Position numbers and translations under genes: made by a program. From NCBI GenBank assembly GCA_007121375.1, contig SKLX01000146.1:1-5219 (forward strand): a stretch of 5,219 bases of DNA, given 5' to 3'. Below, piece after piece: positions 1 through 5,219 of this stretch (its first letter is position 1; each line of letters begins with the position of its first letter). The notes under the pieces are model-generated. The model saw nothing but the letters and a program-made list of their open reading frames with translations, was not told where the DNA came from and made no database searches. Source of the stretch: Bacillota bacterium (GTDB lineage Bacteria; Bacillota; Dethiobacteria; SKNC01).

Positions 1-97
1 ATCTGAAGTTCGCAAGCGGGAACACTATGAAAAACCCAGCGTAAAGCGTAAAAAGAAATCGGAGGCGGCCAGAAAAAAGAGGCGTACCTATAAATAA
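1..97 (+). CDS. rpsU: Small ribosomal subunit protein bS21, 3' end (partial)
   Basis: This is the C-terminal end of ribosomal protein S21, a small, very basic 30S subunit protein involved in translation initiation. The 5' part lies before the window; reading from base 2 gives 31 codons and a TAA stop at 95-97. The visible peptide begins SEVRKREHYEKPSVKRKKKS and ends in a run of Lys/Arg with terminal RRTYK. The REHYEKPSxxRKKK pattern followed by an Arg/Lys-rich tail is the standard S21 C-terminus in Firmicutes. It sits 21 bases upstream of yqeY with no terminator between, so the two are probably co-transcribed, as in Bacillus and many Clostridia. Identification rests on about half of a short protein, but the motif and neighbour agree well. 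Confidence 0.93.
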   Translation, partial: SEVRKREHYEKPSVKRKKKSEAARKKRRTYK

Positions 98-118
98 TTA
101 GCAGGAGGAAACCTTAGA

Positions 119-562
119 ATGGCCCTTAATGAAAAATTAAATGAAGACATGAAGGCAGCCATGAAAGCAAAAGACAAATTCAAGCTATCTGTACTGAGGA
201 TGATACGGTCTGAAATAAAAAATGAGGAAATTAATAAAAAAGGGCAGCTGGATGATGAAGAAATAATAGAAGTTTTAAGTAGAGAATTAAAGAAACGCAG
301 AGAGGCTTTGGAAGAATATAAAAAAGCCGGGCGAGAAGATGTAGTTCAGGATCTGGATAAGGAAATTAATATACTATTATCCTATATGCCAGAGCAGCTG
401 GATGAAGAAGAGATTGAACGGCTTGCTAAAGAAGCAGTGGAAGAAACGGGCGCTGAAACAAAAAAGGATATGGGAAAAGTAATGGGTGTTCTCATGCCCA
501 GGTTAAAAGGAAAAGCAGACGGCAAGCTGGTCAACAAAATAGTGCAAAAATACCTGGAGTAA
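119..562 (+). CDS. yqeY: GatB/YqeY domain-containing protein
   Basis: A 147-residue cytosolic protein of the YqeY family, related to the C-terminal tail domain of GatB, the amidotransferase subunit that makes Gln-tRNA(Gln) and Asn-tRNA(Asn). The cellular role of stand-alone YqeY is not firmly established; a tRNA- or translation-related function is inferred from the GatB relation and from linkage to rpsU. Family hallmarks are visible: N-terminal helix with MKAAMKAKDKFKLSVLRMIRS (about 11-31), the RREALEEYKKAGREDV segment (61-75), SYMPEQLDEEEI (88-99) and the C-terminal MGKVMGVLMPRLKGKADGKLVN block (118-139). Length is typical of the family and there is no membrane segment. AGGAGG at 103-108 supports the ATG start. 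The gene follows rpsU closely and precedes a hairpin at 571-602. Confidence 0.95.
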   Translation: MALNEKLNEDMKAAMKAKDKFKLSVLRMIRSEIKNEEINKKGQLDDEEIIEVLSRELKKRREALEEYKKAGREDVVQDLDKEINILLSYMPEQLDEEEIERLAKEAVEETGAETKKDMGKVMGVLMPRLKGKADGKLVNKIVQKYLE

Positions 563-570
563 TGGTTTTT

Positions 571-602
571 AACTTGGTGTAAAGGCACCAAGTTCTTTAT
601 TT
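571..602 (+). terminator. Hairpin terminator or attenuator after yqeY
   Basis: A perfect 9-bp inverted repeat, AACTTGGTG (571-579) and CACCAAGTT (586-594), encloses a 6-base loop and is followed by CTTTATTT (595-602). It starts 9 bases after the yqeY stop, a natural place for an intrinsic terminator. The stem has only four G:C pairs and the T-run is broken by an A, so termination may be incomplete. Only 18 bases separate it from the nfeD start, which leaves no room for a separate promoter after it. Partial readthrough into nfeD is therefore plausible. Confidence 0.6.
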
Positions 603-620
603 AGTAGGGAGGTTTTTAAA

Positions 621-1949
621 ATGCCCAGGCTGAGAATAATACTGATTATATTAGTTATGGCTTTATTAGTCTTGCCTTCCTTTTTACAGGGATCATCAGG
701 GAATAAGGATACCCTTTACCAGGTTTCCCTGGAGGGAGCTGTGGAACATGGATTAAAAAGCTACCTGGAAAGGGCATTTAAGGAAGCAGAAAGGGTGGAA
801 GCCGACGCCATCCTCATGGAAATCAATACCCCTGGGGGCAGGGTTGATGCCGCCCAGGAAATAAGGGACCTGATAGTGGAAGCACCCGTTCCCGTATATG
901 CTTATGTAAAGCCCCAGGCCCTTTCCGCGGGCGCTTACCTGGCTATGGCCTGTGATGCCCTTTATATGGCTCCCGGAGCAACCCTGGGGGCTGCGGAGCC
1001 CAGATTGGGCTTAACGGGTGAAGAGGTGGATGAGAAAACCCTGTCGGCCTGGGAAGCCGAAATGATTACGGTGGCGGAAATGAGGGGGAGAGACCCGGAG
1101 ATTGCTGCGGCCATGGTTCGCAGGGAAATTTCCATATCAGGAGTAGTAGAATCAGGGAAGCTTTTAACCCTTACATCACAAAAGGCATTAGACCTGGACT
1201 TTATAGACGGGGTTTTTGACAGCCGGAGGGATCTCCTGGAGCATTTGAATTACGGAGAAGCTACCCTGGTAGAAGGAGAAATAAGTGCAGCAGAAGTACT
1301 GGCCCGCTTTATAACCCACCCTGTAACCTCCACCTTCCTCCTTACCATAGGATTTGCTGCCCTGGTATTGGAGATAGCCACCGCTGGTTTCGGGGTGGCA
1401 GGCAGCATTGGTATTTTTTCTTTCGCCCTCTATTTTGGAGGTCACATTATTGCCGGTCTAGCGGGATATGAGGTGGTTATTTTATTCATTATGGGAATAC
1501 TACTTCTAATTATTGAAGCCTTTGTTACTGGTTTTGGGGTTTTAGGAGCCGGGGGGATGGTAGCCCTGGCAGCTTCTATTCTTTTATCTGCTGCCAGTAC
1601 CGGTGAAGGGTTGCGAAACCTTTTAATATCTATTGTTCTCGCAGGGTTTATAATCGCCATTTCCTTCAGGTACCTGGTAAAAAGCACCAGGCTACAGAAT
1701 ATTATTTTAAGCTATAAAGAAGATAAGGACCTGGGATACGTTGGACCCAAGTCTTTTACGGAGCTGGTGAATAAGGAAGGGGTTGCCCTGACAACCCTCA
1801 GGCCTTCTGGTACTGCTGAAATTGAGGGGGAAAGGGTAGATGTGGTGAGCGAAGGTGGCTATGTCTCCAGGGGTGCCCGGGTGCGGGTGGTTAATATAGA
1901 AGGCTCCCGGGTCATAGTCAGGGAAATTAAAGAAGAAAAGGAGGAATAA
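621..1949 (+). CDS. nfeD: NfeD family membrane serine protease (ClpP-class, full-length)
   Basis: A 442-residue membrane protein of the long NfeD class (B. subtilis YqeZ type), known to travel with flotillins. An N-terminal hydrophobic signal/anchor (about 4-22) is followed by a ClpP/SppA-like domain (about 32-225) with EINTPGGRVDAA (67-78) and the serine motif ALSAGAYLAMACD (100-112). Ser102 is the likely nucleophile. Lys139 in DEKT aligns by eye with the catalytic lysine of the archaeal PH1510 protease, so a Ser-Lys dyad is probable. A multi-pass region spans about 235-352, and a soluble NfeD OB-fold domain spans about 370-438 (LRPSGTAEIEGERVDVVSEG core). GGGAGG at 607-612 supports the ATG start. 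The stop is 4 bases before floA, whose ribosome binding site lies inside the nfeD 3' end. Substrates are unknown; archaeal relatives cleave a stomatin C-terminus. Confidence 0.93.
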   Translation: MPRLRIILIILVMALLVLPSFLQGSSGNKDTLYQVSLEGAVEHGLKSYLERAFKEAERVEADAILMEINTPGGRVDAAQEIRDLIVEAPVPVYAYVKPQALSAGAYLAMACDALYMAPGATLGAAEPRLGLTGEEVDEKTLSAWEAEMITVAEMRGRDPEIAAAMVRREISISGVVESGKLLTLTSQKALDLDFIDGVFDSRRDLLEHLNYGEATLVEGEISAAEVLARFITHPVTSTFLLTIGFAALVLEIATAGFGVAGSIGIFSFALYFGGHIIAGLAGYEVVILFIMGILLLIIEAFVTGFGVLGAGGMVALAASILLSAASTGEGLRNLLISIVLAGFIIAISFRYLVKSTRLQNIILSYKEDKDLGYVGPKSFTELVNKEGVALTTLRPSGTAEIEGERVDVVSEGGYVSRGARVRVVNIEGSRVIVREIKEEKEE

Positions 1950-1953
1950 AAAA

Positions 1954-2955
1954 ATGACGGAGATTGTATCTATTCTAATTATTGTTGCTCTGGTAGTTGT
2001 AGCTTTTTCTTTTATATTTAGCATTATACCTTTAGGGTTGTGGATCTCAGCCCTGGCTGCCGGGGTTAAAATCAGCATTATAACCCTGGTAGGTATGCGC
2101 CTGCGCCGGGTTATTCCTAACAAAATTGTATCGCCCTTAATTAAGGCTACTAAAGCAGGCCTGGATTTAAGTGTCGATAAGCTGGAAGGCCATTACCTGG
2201 CCGGCGGAAATGTAGACCGGGTGGTAGATGCTCTGATTGCTGCCCAGCGGGCCAATATTCCCCTGGTTTTTGAAAGGAGTGCGGCCATTGATTTGGCTGG
2301 TAGGGATGTTTTGCAGGCGGTCCAAATGAGCGTTAACCCTAAAGTCATAGAAACTCCTGTGGTGGCTGCTGTGGCAAAAGACGGTATTGAAGTTAAAGCC
2401 AAGGCAAAAGTTACCGTCCGGGCTAACATAGACCGGCTGGTAGGGGGTGCAGGAGAAGAAACGGTTATTGCCAGAGTTGGAGAGGGAACGGTAACCTCCA
2501 TTGGTTCGGCCGAAAACCATAAAGCTGTTTTGGAAAATCCTGACTCCATATCCCACAATGTTTTAGGTAAGGGCCTGGATGCCGGGACGGCCTTTGAGAT
2601 TCTTTCCATTGATATTGCTGACGTGGACGTGGGTAAAAACATCGGTGCTATGCTTCAAACAGACCAGGCGGAAGCTGACAAGCGTATTGCCCAGGCCAAG
2701 GCAGAAGAAAGAAGAGCCATGGCTGTGGCTAAGGAACAGGAAATGAAAGCTTCTGTAGAAGAAATGAGGGCCAAGTTAGTAGAAGCGGAGGCTGATGTTC
2801 CCAAGGCCATGGCTTATGCTTTACGAGAAGGAAAGCTGGGAGTTCTTGATTATCAAAATATTCAAAACATCATTGCAGATACCAAGATGAGAGATTCTAT
2901 TGGGAAGATAAGTGATTCTGGTGATTCTGAAGATTACAGTGATGATGACAATTAA
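1954..2955 (+). CDS. floA: Flotillin-like protein FloA (SPFH domain scaffold)
   Basis: A 333-residue membrane scaffold of the bacterial flotillin-like FloA family (B. subtilis YqfA, nearly the same length). Members organise functional membrane microdomains and affect membrane fluidity and assembly of membrane protein complexes. The N-terminus has a hydrophobic stretch (about 4-47, possibly a hairpin or two short segments) followed by a basic MRLRRVIPNKIV segment. The SPFH core (about 60-235) includes GLDLSVDKLEGHYLAGGNVDRVV (69-91), KDGIEVKAKAKVTVRANIDRLVGGAGEET (142-170) and FEILSIDIADVDVGKNIGA (214-232). An Ala/Glu-rich predicted coiled coil (about 237-285) and the block YALREGKLGVLDYQNIQNIIADT (288-310) follow, then a short acidic tail. 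AAGGAGG at 1938-1944, within the end of nfeD, drives the ATG start. Four-base spacing to nfeD indicates tight co-expression. Confidence 0.97.
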   Translation: MTEIVSILIIVALVVVAFSFIFSIIPLGLWISALAAGVKISIITLVGMRLRRVIPNKIVSPLIKATKAGLDLSVDKLEGHYLAGGNVDRVVDALIAAQRANIPLVFERSAAIDLAGRDVLQAVQMSVNPKVIETPVVAAVAKDGIEVKAKAKVTVRANIDRLVGGAGEETVIARVGEGTVTSIGSAENHKAVLENPDSISHNVLGKGLDAGTAFEILSIDIADVDVGKNIGAMLQTDQAEADKRIAQAKAEERRAMAVAKEQEMKASVEEMRAKLVEAEADVPKAMAYALREGKLGVLDYQNIQNIIADTKMRDSIGKISDSGDSEDYSDDDN

Positions 2956-2987
2956 GTTGACAGAATTTCAGCAAGGGAGGAATTGCT

Positions 2988-3383
2988 ATGGAAGGTCTAA
3001 TTGTTCTGGCTCTGTTCATTATTTTTTCTATAGTTAAGCAATTATTGGAAAAAGGCAAGATTCCCTTGCCCCAGGAAGGAGAAAAAGATATGCCTCTTCC
3101 CCGGGAGAGGGGTACTCCCCTGAAAGATACGGAAAAAGGAAAAAAATTTAAAAATACGGCAAGAAGTTATTATCCTGAAATTGACCTGAAAGAGGAAAAG
3201 AAGGCTAGCGAGTCACTTTTGAAAGAAAAGGAAAAATATTCTTCTAAAAAAAGAAAGTCTTCTAAATTAAAAGGTTTTGAGAAGAAAAACCTGGTTCAAG
3301 GAGTAGTTTTTTCCGAAGTTCTTGGCCTTCCCCGTTCCAGAAAGCCGTTTACCTTAAGACAGATGAATAAAGTATATAAATAA
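2988..3383 (+). CDS. Uncharacterised lysine-rich membrane-anchored protein
   Basis: A 131-residue protein that I do not recognise by name. Residues 2-17 form one hydrophobic segment (GLIVLALFIIFSIVKQ), a probable uncleaved membrane anchor. A low-complexity, highly charged, lysine-rich stretch (about 21-101) follows and is probably disordered; it includes two similar Pro motifs, IPLPQEGEKD and MPLPRERGTP. The last 30 residues look ordered and more conserved: LVQGVVFSEVLGLPRSRKP (102-120). A similar Q-G-x-x-x-S-E-x-L-G-x-P-R tail occurs, to my recollection, in hypothetical proteins of other Clostridia. The ATG start is supported by GGGAGG at 2975-2980. The gene is 32 bases after floA and just before a strong terminator, so it is the last gene of the nfeD-floA unit, in the slot that yqfB occupies in B. 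subtilis. Orthology to YqfB is not claimed. A flotillin-associated role is only an inference from position. Confidence 0.8.
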   Translation: MEGLIVLALFIIFSIVKQLLEKGKIPLPQEGEKDMPLPRERGTPLKDTEKGKKFKNTARSYYPEIDLKEEKKASESLLKEKEKYSSKKRKSSKLKGFEKKNLVQGVVFSEVLGLPRSRKPFTLRQMNKVYK

Positions 3384-3407
3384 ACTAAAATATATTGTTT
3401 AGAAGTG

Positions 3408-3461
3408 AAGTGTATTACCTGAATATTTTTTGATATTCCAGGTGATACACTTTATTTTTTT
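3408..3461 (+). terminator. Strong intrinsic terminator closing the nfeD-floA unit
   Basis: A long near-perfect inverted repeat has its left arm at 3408-3426 and its right arm at 3433-3452. The arms pair over about 19 positions, with one G:U wobble and one single-base bulge, and enclose a 6-base loop TTTTTG. The right arm runs into TTATTTTTTT (3452-3461), a good T-run for factor-independent termination. It lies 24 bases after the stop of the preceding gene and about 50 bases before the next promoter, so it separates the flotillin unit from the yqfC-yqfD unit. Confidence 0.92.
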
Positions 3462-3510
3462 GAGCCTGTTTAGGAGAGTTTCATTAATTTTTCATAGTAG
3501 TTTAAGAAAT

Positions 3511-3539
3511 ACATATTTTTGACAGTTCATGCATAGCTT
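3511..3539 (+). promoter_or_regulatory. Probable sigma-E (sporulation mother-cell) promoter for yqfC-yqfD
   Basis: ACATATT at 3511-3517 matches the sigma-E -35 consensus (KMATATT) at 6 of 7 positions. After exactly 14 bases, CATAGCTT at 3532-3539 matches the -10 consensus (CATACAMT) at 5 of 8, including the CATA core. The expected transcription start is near 3545-3547, just ahead of the yqfC ribosome binding site at 3554-3562. yqfC and yqfD belong to the sigma-E regulon in B. subtilis, which supports the call. The site follows a strong terminator, so a new promoter is needed here. The -10 match is moderate, and a sigma-A element (TTGACA at 3519-3524) overlaps but lacks a good partner. Confidence 0.65.
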
Positions 3540-3553
3540 TAATAGAGAAGGCC

Positions 3554-3562
3554 AGGGAGGGG
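3554..3562 (+). promoter_or_regulatory. Ribosome binding site that sets the yqfC TTG start
   Basis: AGGGAGGGG is a strong Shine-Dalgarno sequence whose GGGAGG core (3555-3560) ends 7 bases before TTG at 3568. No comparable site precedes the upstream in-frame ATG at 3529, so this element decides the start of yqfC. Confidence 0.85.
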
Positions 3563-3567
3563 TTTAT

Positions 3568-3843
3568 TTGGAGAGTAAAAAAAAATTTCAAAGGGCTGTT
3601 GCTGATACTTTTGAACTTCCCAAGGAAATTTTACTTGATCTGCCCAGGGTAAATCTGGTGGGGAACATACAGCTCTATATTGAGAATCACCGGGGTGTAG
3701 TGGAATATACTGATGAGACGGTTCGAATCAGTATTAGCGGGGGTGAACTGGTTATTCAGGGAAAAAATCTTCAAATTAAAAATATTTTTTCCGGGGAAAT
3801 CTTTATTGAAGGGACCATTCACCGGTTGGATTATGAAAACTAA
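3568..3843 (+). CDS. yqfC: Sporulation protein YqfC
   Basis: A 91-residue member of the YqfC/YabP-like sporulation family; B. subtilis YqfC is about the same size and is made in the mother cell under sigma-E. The molecular role is poorly known. Recognisable features are the FELPKEILLDLPRVNLVGN block (15-33), the YIENHRG signature (37-43), a Gly-rich turn before LVIQGKNLQIKNI (61-73) and the ending EIFIEGTIHRLDY (77-89). The pattern suggests a small all-beta protein with no membrane segment. The start is TTG at 3568. An in-frame ATG at 3529 would add 13 residues (MHSFNREGQGGVY), but that codon lies between the -35 and -10 of the predicted promoter, has no ribosome binding site, and the extra residues look like translated leader including the Shine-Dalgarno. 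The gene is followed after 37 bases by yqfD, the usual partner. Confidence 0.9.
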   Translation: MESKKKFQRAVADTFELPKEILLDLPRVNLVGNIQLYIENHRGVVEYTDETVRISISGGELVIQGKNLQIKNIFSGEIFIEGTIHRLDYEN

Positions 3844-3862
3844 CCTGGTTTTTTAACACCCT

Positions 3863-3871
3863 GGAAAGGAG
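3863..3871 (+). promoter_or_regulatory. Ribosome binding site for yqfD supporting a GTG start
   Basis: GGAAAGGAG ends 9 bases before GTG at 3881. An in-frame ATG three codons later (3890) would lie 18 bases away, too far for normal spacing, so the GTG is the better start. Confidence 0.75.
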
Positions 3872-3880
3872 CGAATACTG

Positions 3881-5092
3881 GTGCCTGTGATGAATGTATG
3901 GTATTATTTAAGCGGTTATATTATAATATCTATAAGGGGTAAGAGAAGGGAAAGGTTAATTAACCTGGCCATAAACCGGGGCATTTTTCTGAGGGATATA
4001 AGGTGTCATAAGGAAACAGCCTTTATGAAAGTAGACATTGAAGGCTTTAAACGTCTCCGTCCCCTGGCCCGAAAGACCAGGTGCAGGATAAAAATTAAAA
4101 AGAAGGTAGGATTTCCTTTTTTTATTTACAGGTTATCCCTACAAAAAGGACTTATGGCAGGAGCTTTCTTTTTTTTCTTTGCCCTCTACATCTTTTCATC
4201 CTTTATATGGTTTGTTGAAGTGTCAGGGACAGAAAAAATAGACCCTGATGATGTTTTAGAAATATCCCGGGAACTGGGCCTTCAGCCGGGGGTATTCAAA
4301 GAGAACTTGGAGCCTGAAAAAATTAGCCGGGACCTGGCAATAAGGATCCCCGACATCTCCTGGGCAGGTGTAGAAATCCTGGGGACCCGGGCCAGAATTC
4401 AGGTTGTAGAAAAAGTTAAGGAATTAGAGACCCAGGAAGGAATTACTTCCCATATTGTGGCCTCCAGGGATGGTTTAATACTGGAGCTATTAACCATATC
4501 GGGCCAGACGGAGGTCAGTCCCGGGGAAACGGTGGAGGAAGGACAAATTTTGATAAGGGGTATAATTTCTGATGATGAAGAGGAAGAAGAGGAAAGGGAA
4601 GAGATGTATGTAAGAGCCCGGGGTAATGTAAAAGCCAGGGTCTGGTATGAAGGTTACGGATCTTCAACCCTTTTAATGAAAAAGTCTGTTCCTTCCGGGA
4701 AACAGGAAGAGGGCTTTTTTGTGAAGGGTTGGGGAAGGGTGATTTATTCCAGTGGGGTAATTGACAATCCTTATGAGTATTATAAAATGGATTCTATTAA
4801 ACGAAATGTTAGGTGGAGGAATCTTGGTATTCCCGTCGAACTAGTAAGCTTAAGATTTAAGGAATTAATCCCGGTAAAGGAAGAGTTAACTCCAGAAGAA
4901 GCATTAGAAAGGGCTAAAAATGAGGCCCGGGAAGATGCCATGAATCAAGTATCTGATCAGGCTGATCCTGTAAAAAAATATTATGAAATTTTGGATACCG
5001 GGGATGAACAGGTTTTTGAAGTAAGGTTTGTAATAGAATCTATTGAAGATATAGGCTTGGAAAAGAGATTTGATCCTGACAGGGGTGCTTGA
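3881..5092 (+). CDS. yqfD: Sporulation protein YqfD (membrane protein)
   Basis: A 403-residue protein of the YqfD sporulation family, close to the roughly 400 residues of the B. subtilis protein. It is produced with YqfC in the sigma-E-controlled mother cell; its biochemical role is not established, though it is required for efficient sporulation in some species. The N-terminal cytosolic domain (about 1-85) contains GYIIISIRGKRRERLINLAINRGIFL (12-37) and a basic stretch RKTRCRIKIKKKVG (64-77). One strong membrane segment lies at about 91-111 (FFFFFALYIF), followed by a large extracytoplasmic domain with VEVSGTEKIDPDDVL (112-126), the PDISWAGVEILGTRARIQVVEK block (157-178) and WYEGYG (255-260). 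An acidic run DDEEEEEEREE at 231-241 looks like a loop insertion. The C-terminal helix (337-357) and strands resemble the family ending. The start is GTG. phoH begins 35 bases after the stop. Confidence 0.93.
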   Translation: MPVMNVWYYLSGYIIISIRGKRRERLINLAINRGIFLRDIRCHKETAFMKVDIEGFKRLRPLARKTRCRIKIKKKVGFPFFIYRLSLQKGLMAGAFFFFFALYIFSSFIWFVEVSGTEKIDPDDVLEISRELGLQPGVFKENLEPEKISRDLAIRIPDISWAGVEILGTRARIQVVEKVKELETQEGITSHIVASRDGLILELLTISGQTEVSPGETVEEGQILIRGIISDDEEEEEEREEMYVRARGNVKARVWYEGYGSSTLLMKKSVPSGKQEEGFFVKGWGRVIYSSGVIDNPYEYYKMDSIKRNVRWRNLGIPVELVSLRFKELIPVKEELTPEEALERAKNEAREDAMNQVSDQADPVKKYYEILDTGDEQVFEVRFVIESIEDIGLEKRFDPDRGA

Positions 5093-5097
5093 GGGTA

Positions 5098-5115
5098 CCT
5101 CAGTATACTTTGAGG
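5098..5115 (+). repeat. Short inverted repeat in the phoH leader
   Basis: CCTCA (5098-5102) and TGAGG (5111-5115) can pair around an 8-base loop, and the centre contains the palindrome AGTATACT (5102-5109). The right arm overlaps the phoH Shine-Dalgarno (GAGGAGG, 5112-5118), so a weak hairpin could partly mask it. A 5-bp stem easily arises by chance and there is no T-run, so it is not a terminator. Confidence 0.3.
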
Positions 5116-5118
5116 AGG
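5112..5118 (+). promoter_or_regulatory. Ribosome binding site for phoH supporting a TTG start
   Basis: GAGGAGG ends 9 bases before TTG at 5128 and is the strongest Shine-Dalgarno in this intergenic gap. No ATG or GTG in the same frame appears before the window ends, which supports TTG as the initiation codon. Confidence 0.75.
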
Positions 5119-5127
5119 GAAGTCTTT

Positions 5128-5219
5128 TTGACGCAATCTAATCAGAACCAGAGGGAAGAAAAGATTTTTTTTAAGGATCAGGAGGAGGCTCTCAAACTTC
5201 TGGGAAGACTTGATGAAAA
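5128..5219 (+). CDS. phoH: PhoH family ATPase, 5' end (partial)
   Basis: Thirty complete codons of a gene that runs off the window, starting at TTG. The peptide reads MTQSNQNQREEKIFFKDQEE then ALKLLGRLDE. The (D/E)xxEALxLxGxxDE pattern resembles the start of PhoH proteins, cytosolic P-loop NTPases whose N-terminal region contains a similar segment ahead of the Walker A domain. The Walker motifs are outside the window, so the ATPase assignment depends on this short match and on gene order: phoH directly follows yqfD in B. subtilis and many Clostridia. The 35-base gap after yqfD has no clear terminator or promoter, so the gene may be read from the yqfC promoter during sporulation and from another promoter otherwise. 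Confidence 0.75.
   Translation, partial: MTQSNQNQREEKIFFKDQEEALKLLGRLDE

Noticed and set aside
454..481. TGAAAC (454-459) inside yqeY followed by AGTA, resembling a sigma-W promoter for nfeD-floA (the B. subtilis orthologues are sigma-W regulated)
   Set aside because: The spacing is 18 instead of about 16, the -10 lacks the CGTA core, the bases fall within conserved yqeY coding sequence, and the hairpin at 571-602 lies in between.
1707..2642. Long reverse-strand open frames under nfeD and floA (about 81-149 codons)
   Set aside because: They lie antisense to two strongly conserved genes, have no ribosome binding sites or recognisable domains, and have compositions expected from reverse-complement shadows.
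2957..2962. Perfect TTGACA between floA and the 131-residue gene
   Set aside because: No TATAAT-like hexamer lies 16-18 bases downstream; that position falls on the ribosome binding site and start codon.
3462..3510. AT-rich gap after the terminator, examined for small RNA, riboswitch or operator
   Set aside because: No stable hairpin, repeat or ORF with a ribosome binding site could be seen; it appears to be plain spacer upstream of the yqfC promoter.
3519..3545. TTGACA at 3519-3524 as a sigma-A promoter for yqfC
   Set aside because: The possible -10 elements (TTTAAT, TAATAG) are only 13-15 bases away and match poorly; the overlapping sigma-E elements have better spacing and fit the gene's known regulon.

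Overview
The window reads as chromosomal core DNA from a spore-forming Firmicute, most likely on the Clostridia/Peptococcia side. Three things point that way. The gene order rpsU-yqeY-nfeD-floA-(small ORF)-yqfC-yqfD-phoH matches the arrangement I know from Bacillus subtilis (rpsU-yqeY-yqeZ-yqfA-yqfB-yqfC-yqfD-phoH). The ribosome binding sites are strong and GGAGG-like, with frequent GTG/TTG starts. The sporulation genes yqfC/yqfD have a plausible sigma-E promoter. All recognisable genes are on the + strand and tightly packed. I saw no tRNA, rRNA, insertion sequence, CRISPR or phage feature.

Layout: 1-97 is the 3' end of rpsU (ribosomal protein S21). 119-562 is yqeY (GatB/YqeY-domain protein), followed by a small hairpin terminator or attenuator at 571-602. 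621-1949 is a full-length nfeD (membrane ClpP-class serine protease plus OB-fold NfeD domain). Four bases later comes floA (flotillin-like SPFH scaffold, 1954-2955). 2988-3383 encodes a lysine-rich, single-membrane-segment protein of unknown function with a conserved-looking C-terminal motif. A strong long-stem terminator at 3408-3461 closes this unit. 3462-3567 holds an AT-rich spacer and a probable sigma-E promoter. Then follow yqfC (TTG start, 3568-3843), yqfD (GTG start, 3881-5092) and the first 30 codons of phoH (TTG start, from 5128).

How the genes work together: rpsU-yqeY looks like a translation-related pair. nfeD, floA and the small membrane protein look like a membrane-microdomain unit, in which NfeD-class proteases accompany flotillins. 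yqfC-yqfD look like a mother-cell sporulation operon reading toward phoH. The two strong structural points are the terminator at 3408-3461 and the sigma-E-like promoter after it, which together separate the membrane unit from the sporulation unit.

I did not find an undescribed system. The least explained element is the 131-residue protein at 2988-3383. The most useful correction is the yqfC start: an upstream ATG at 3529 lies inside the predicted promoter, and TTG at 3568 is the likely start.
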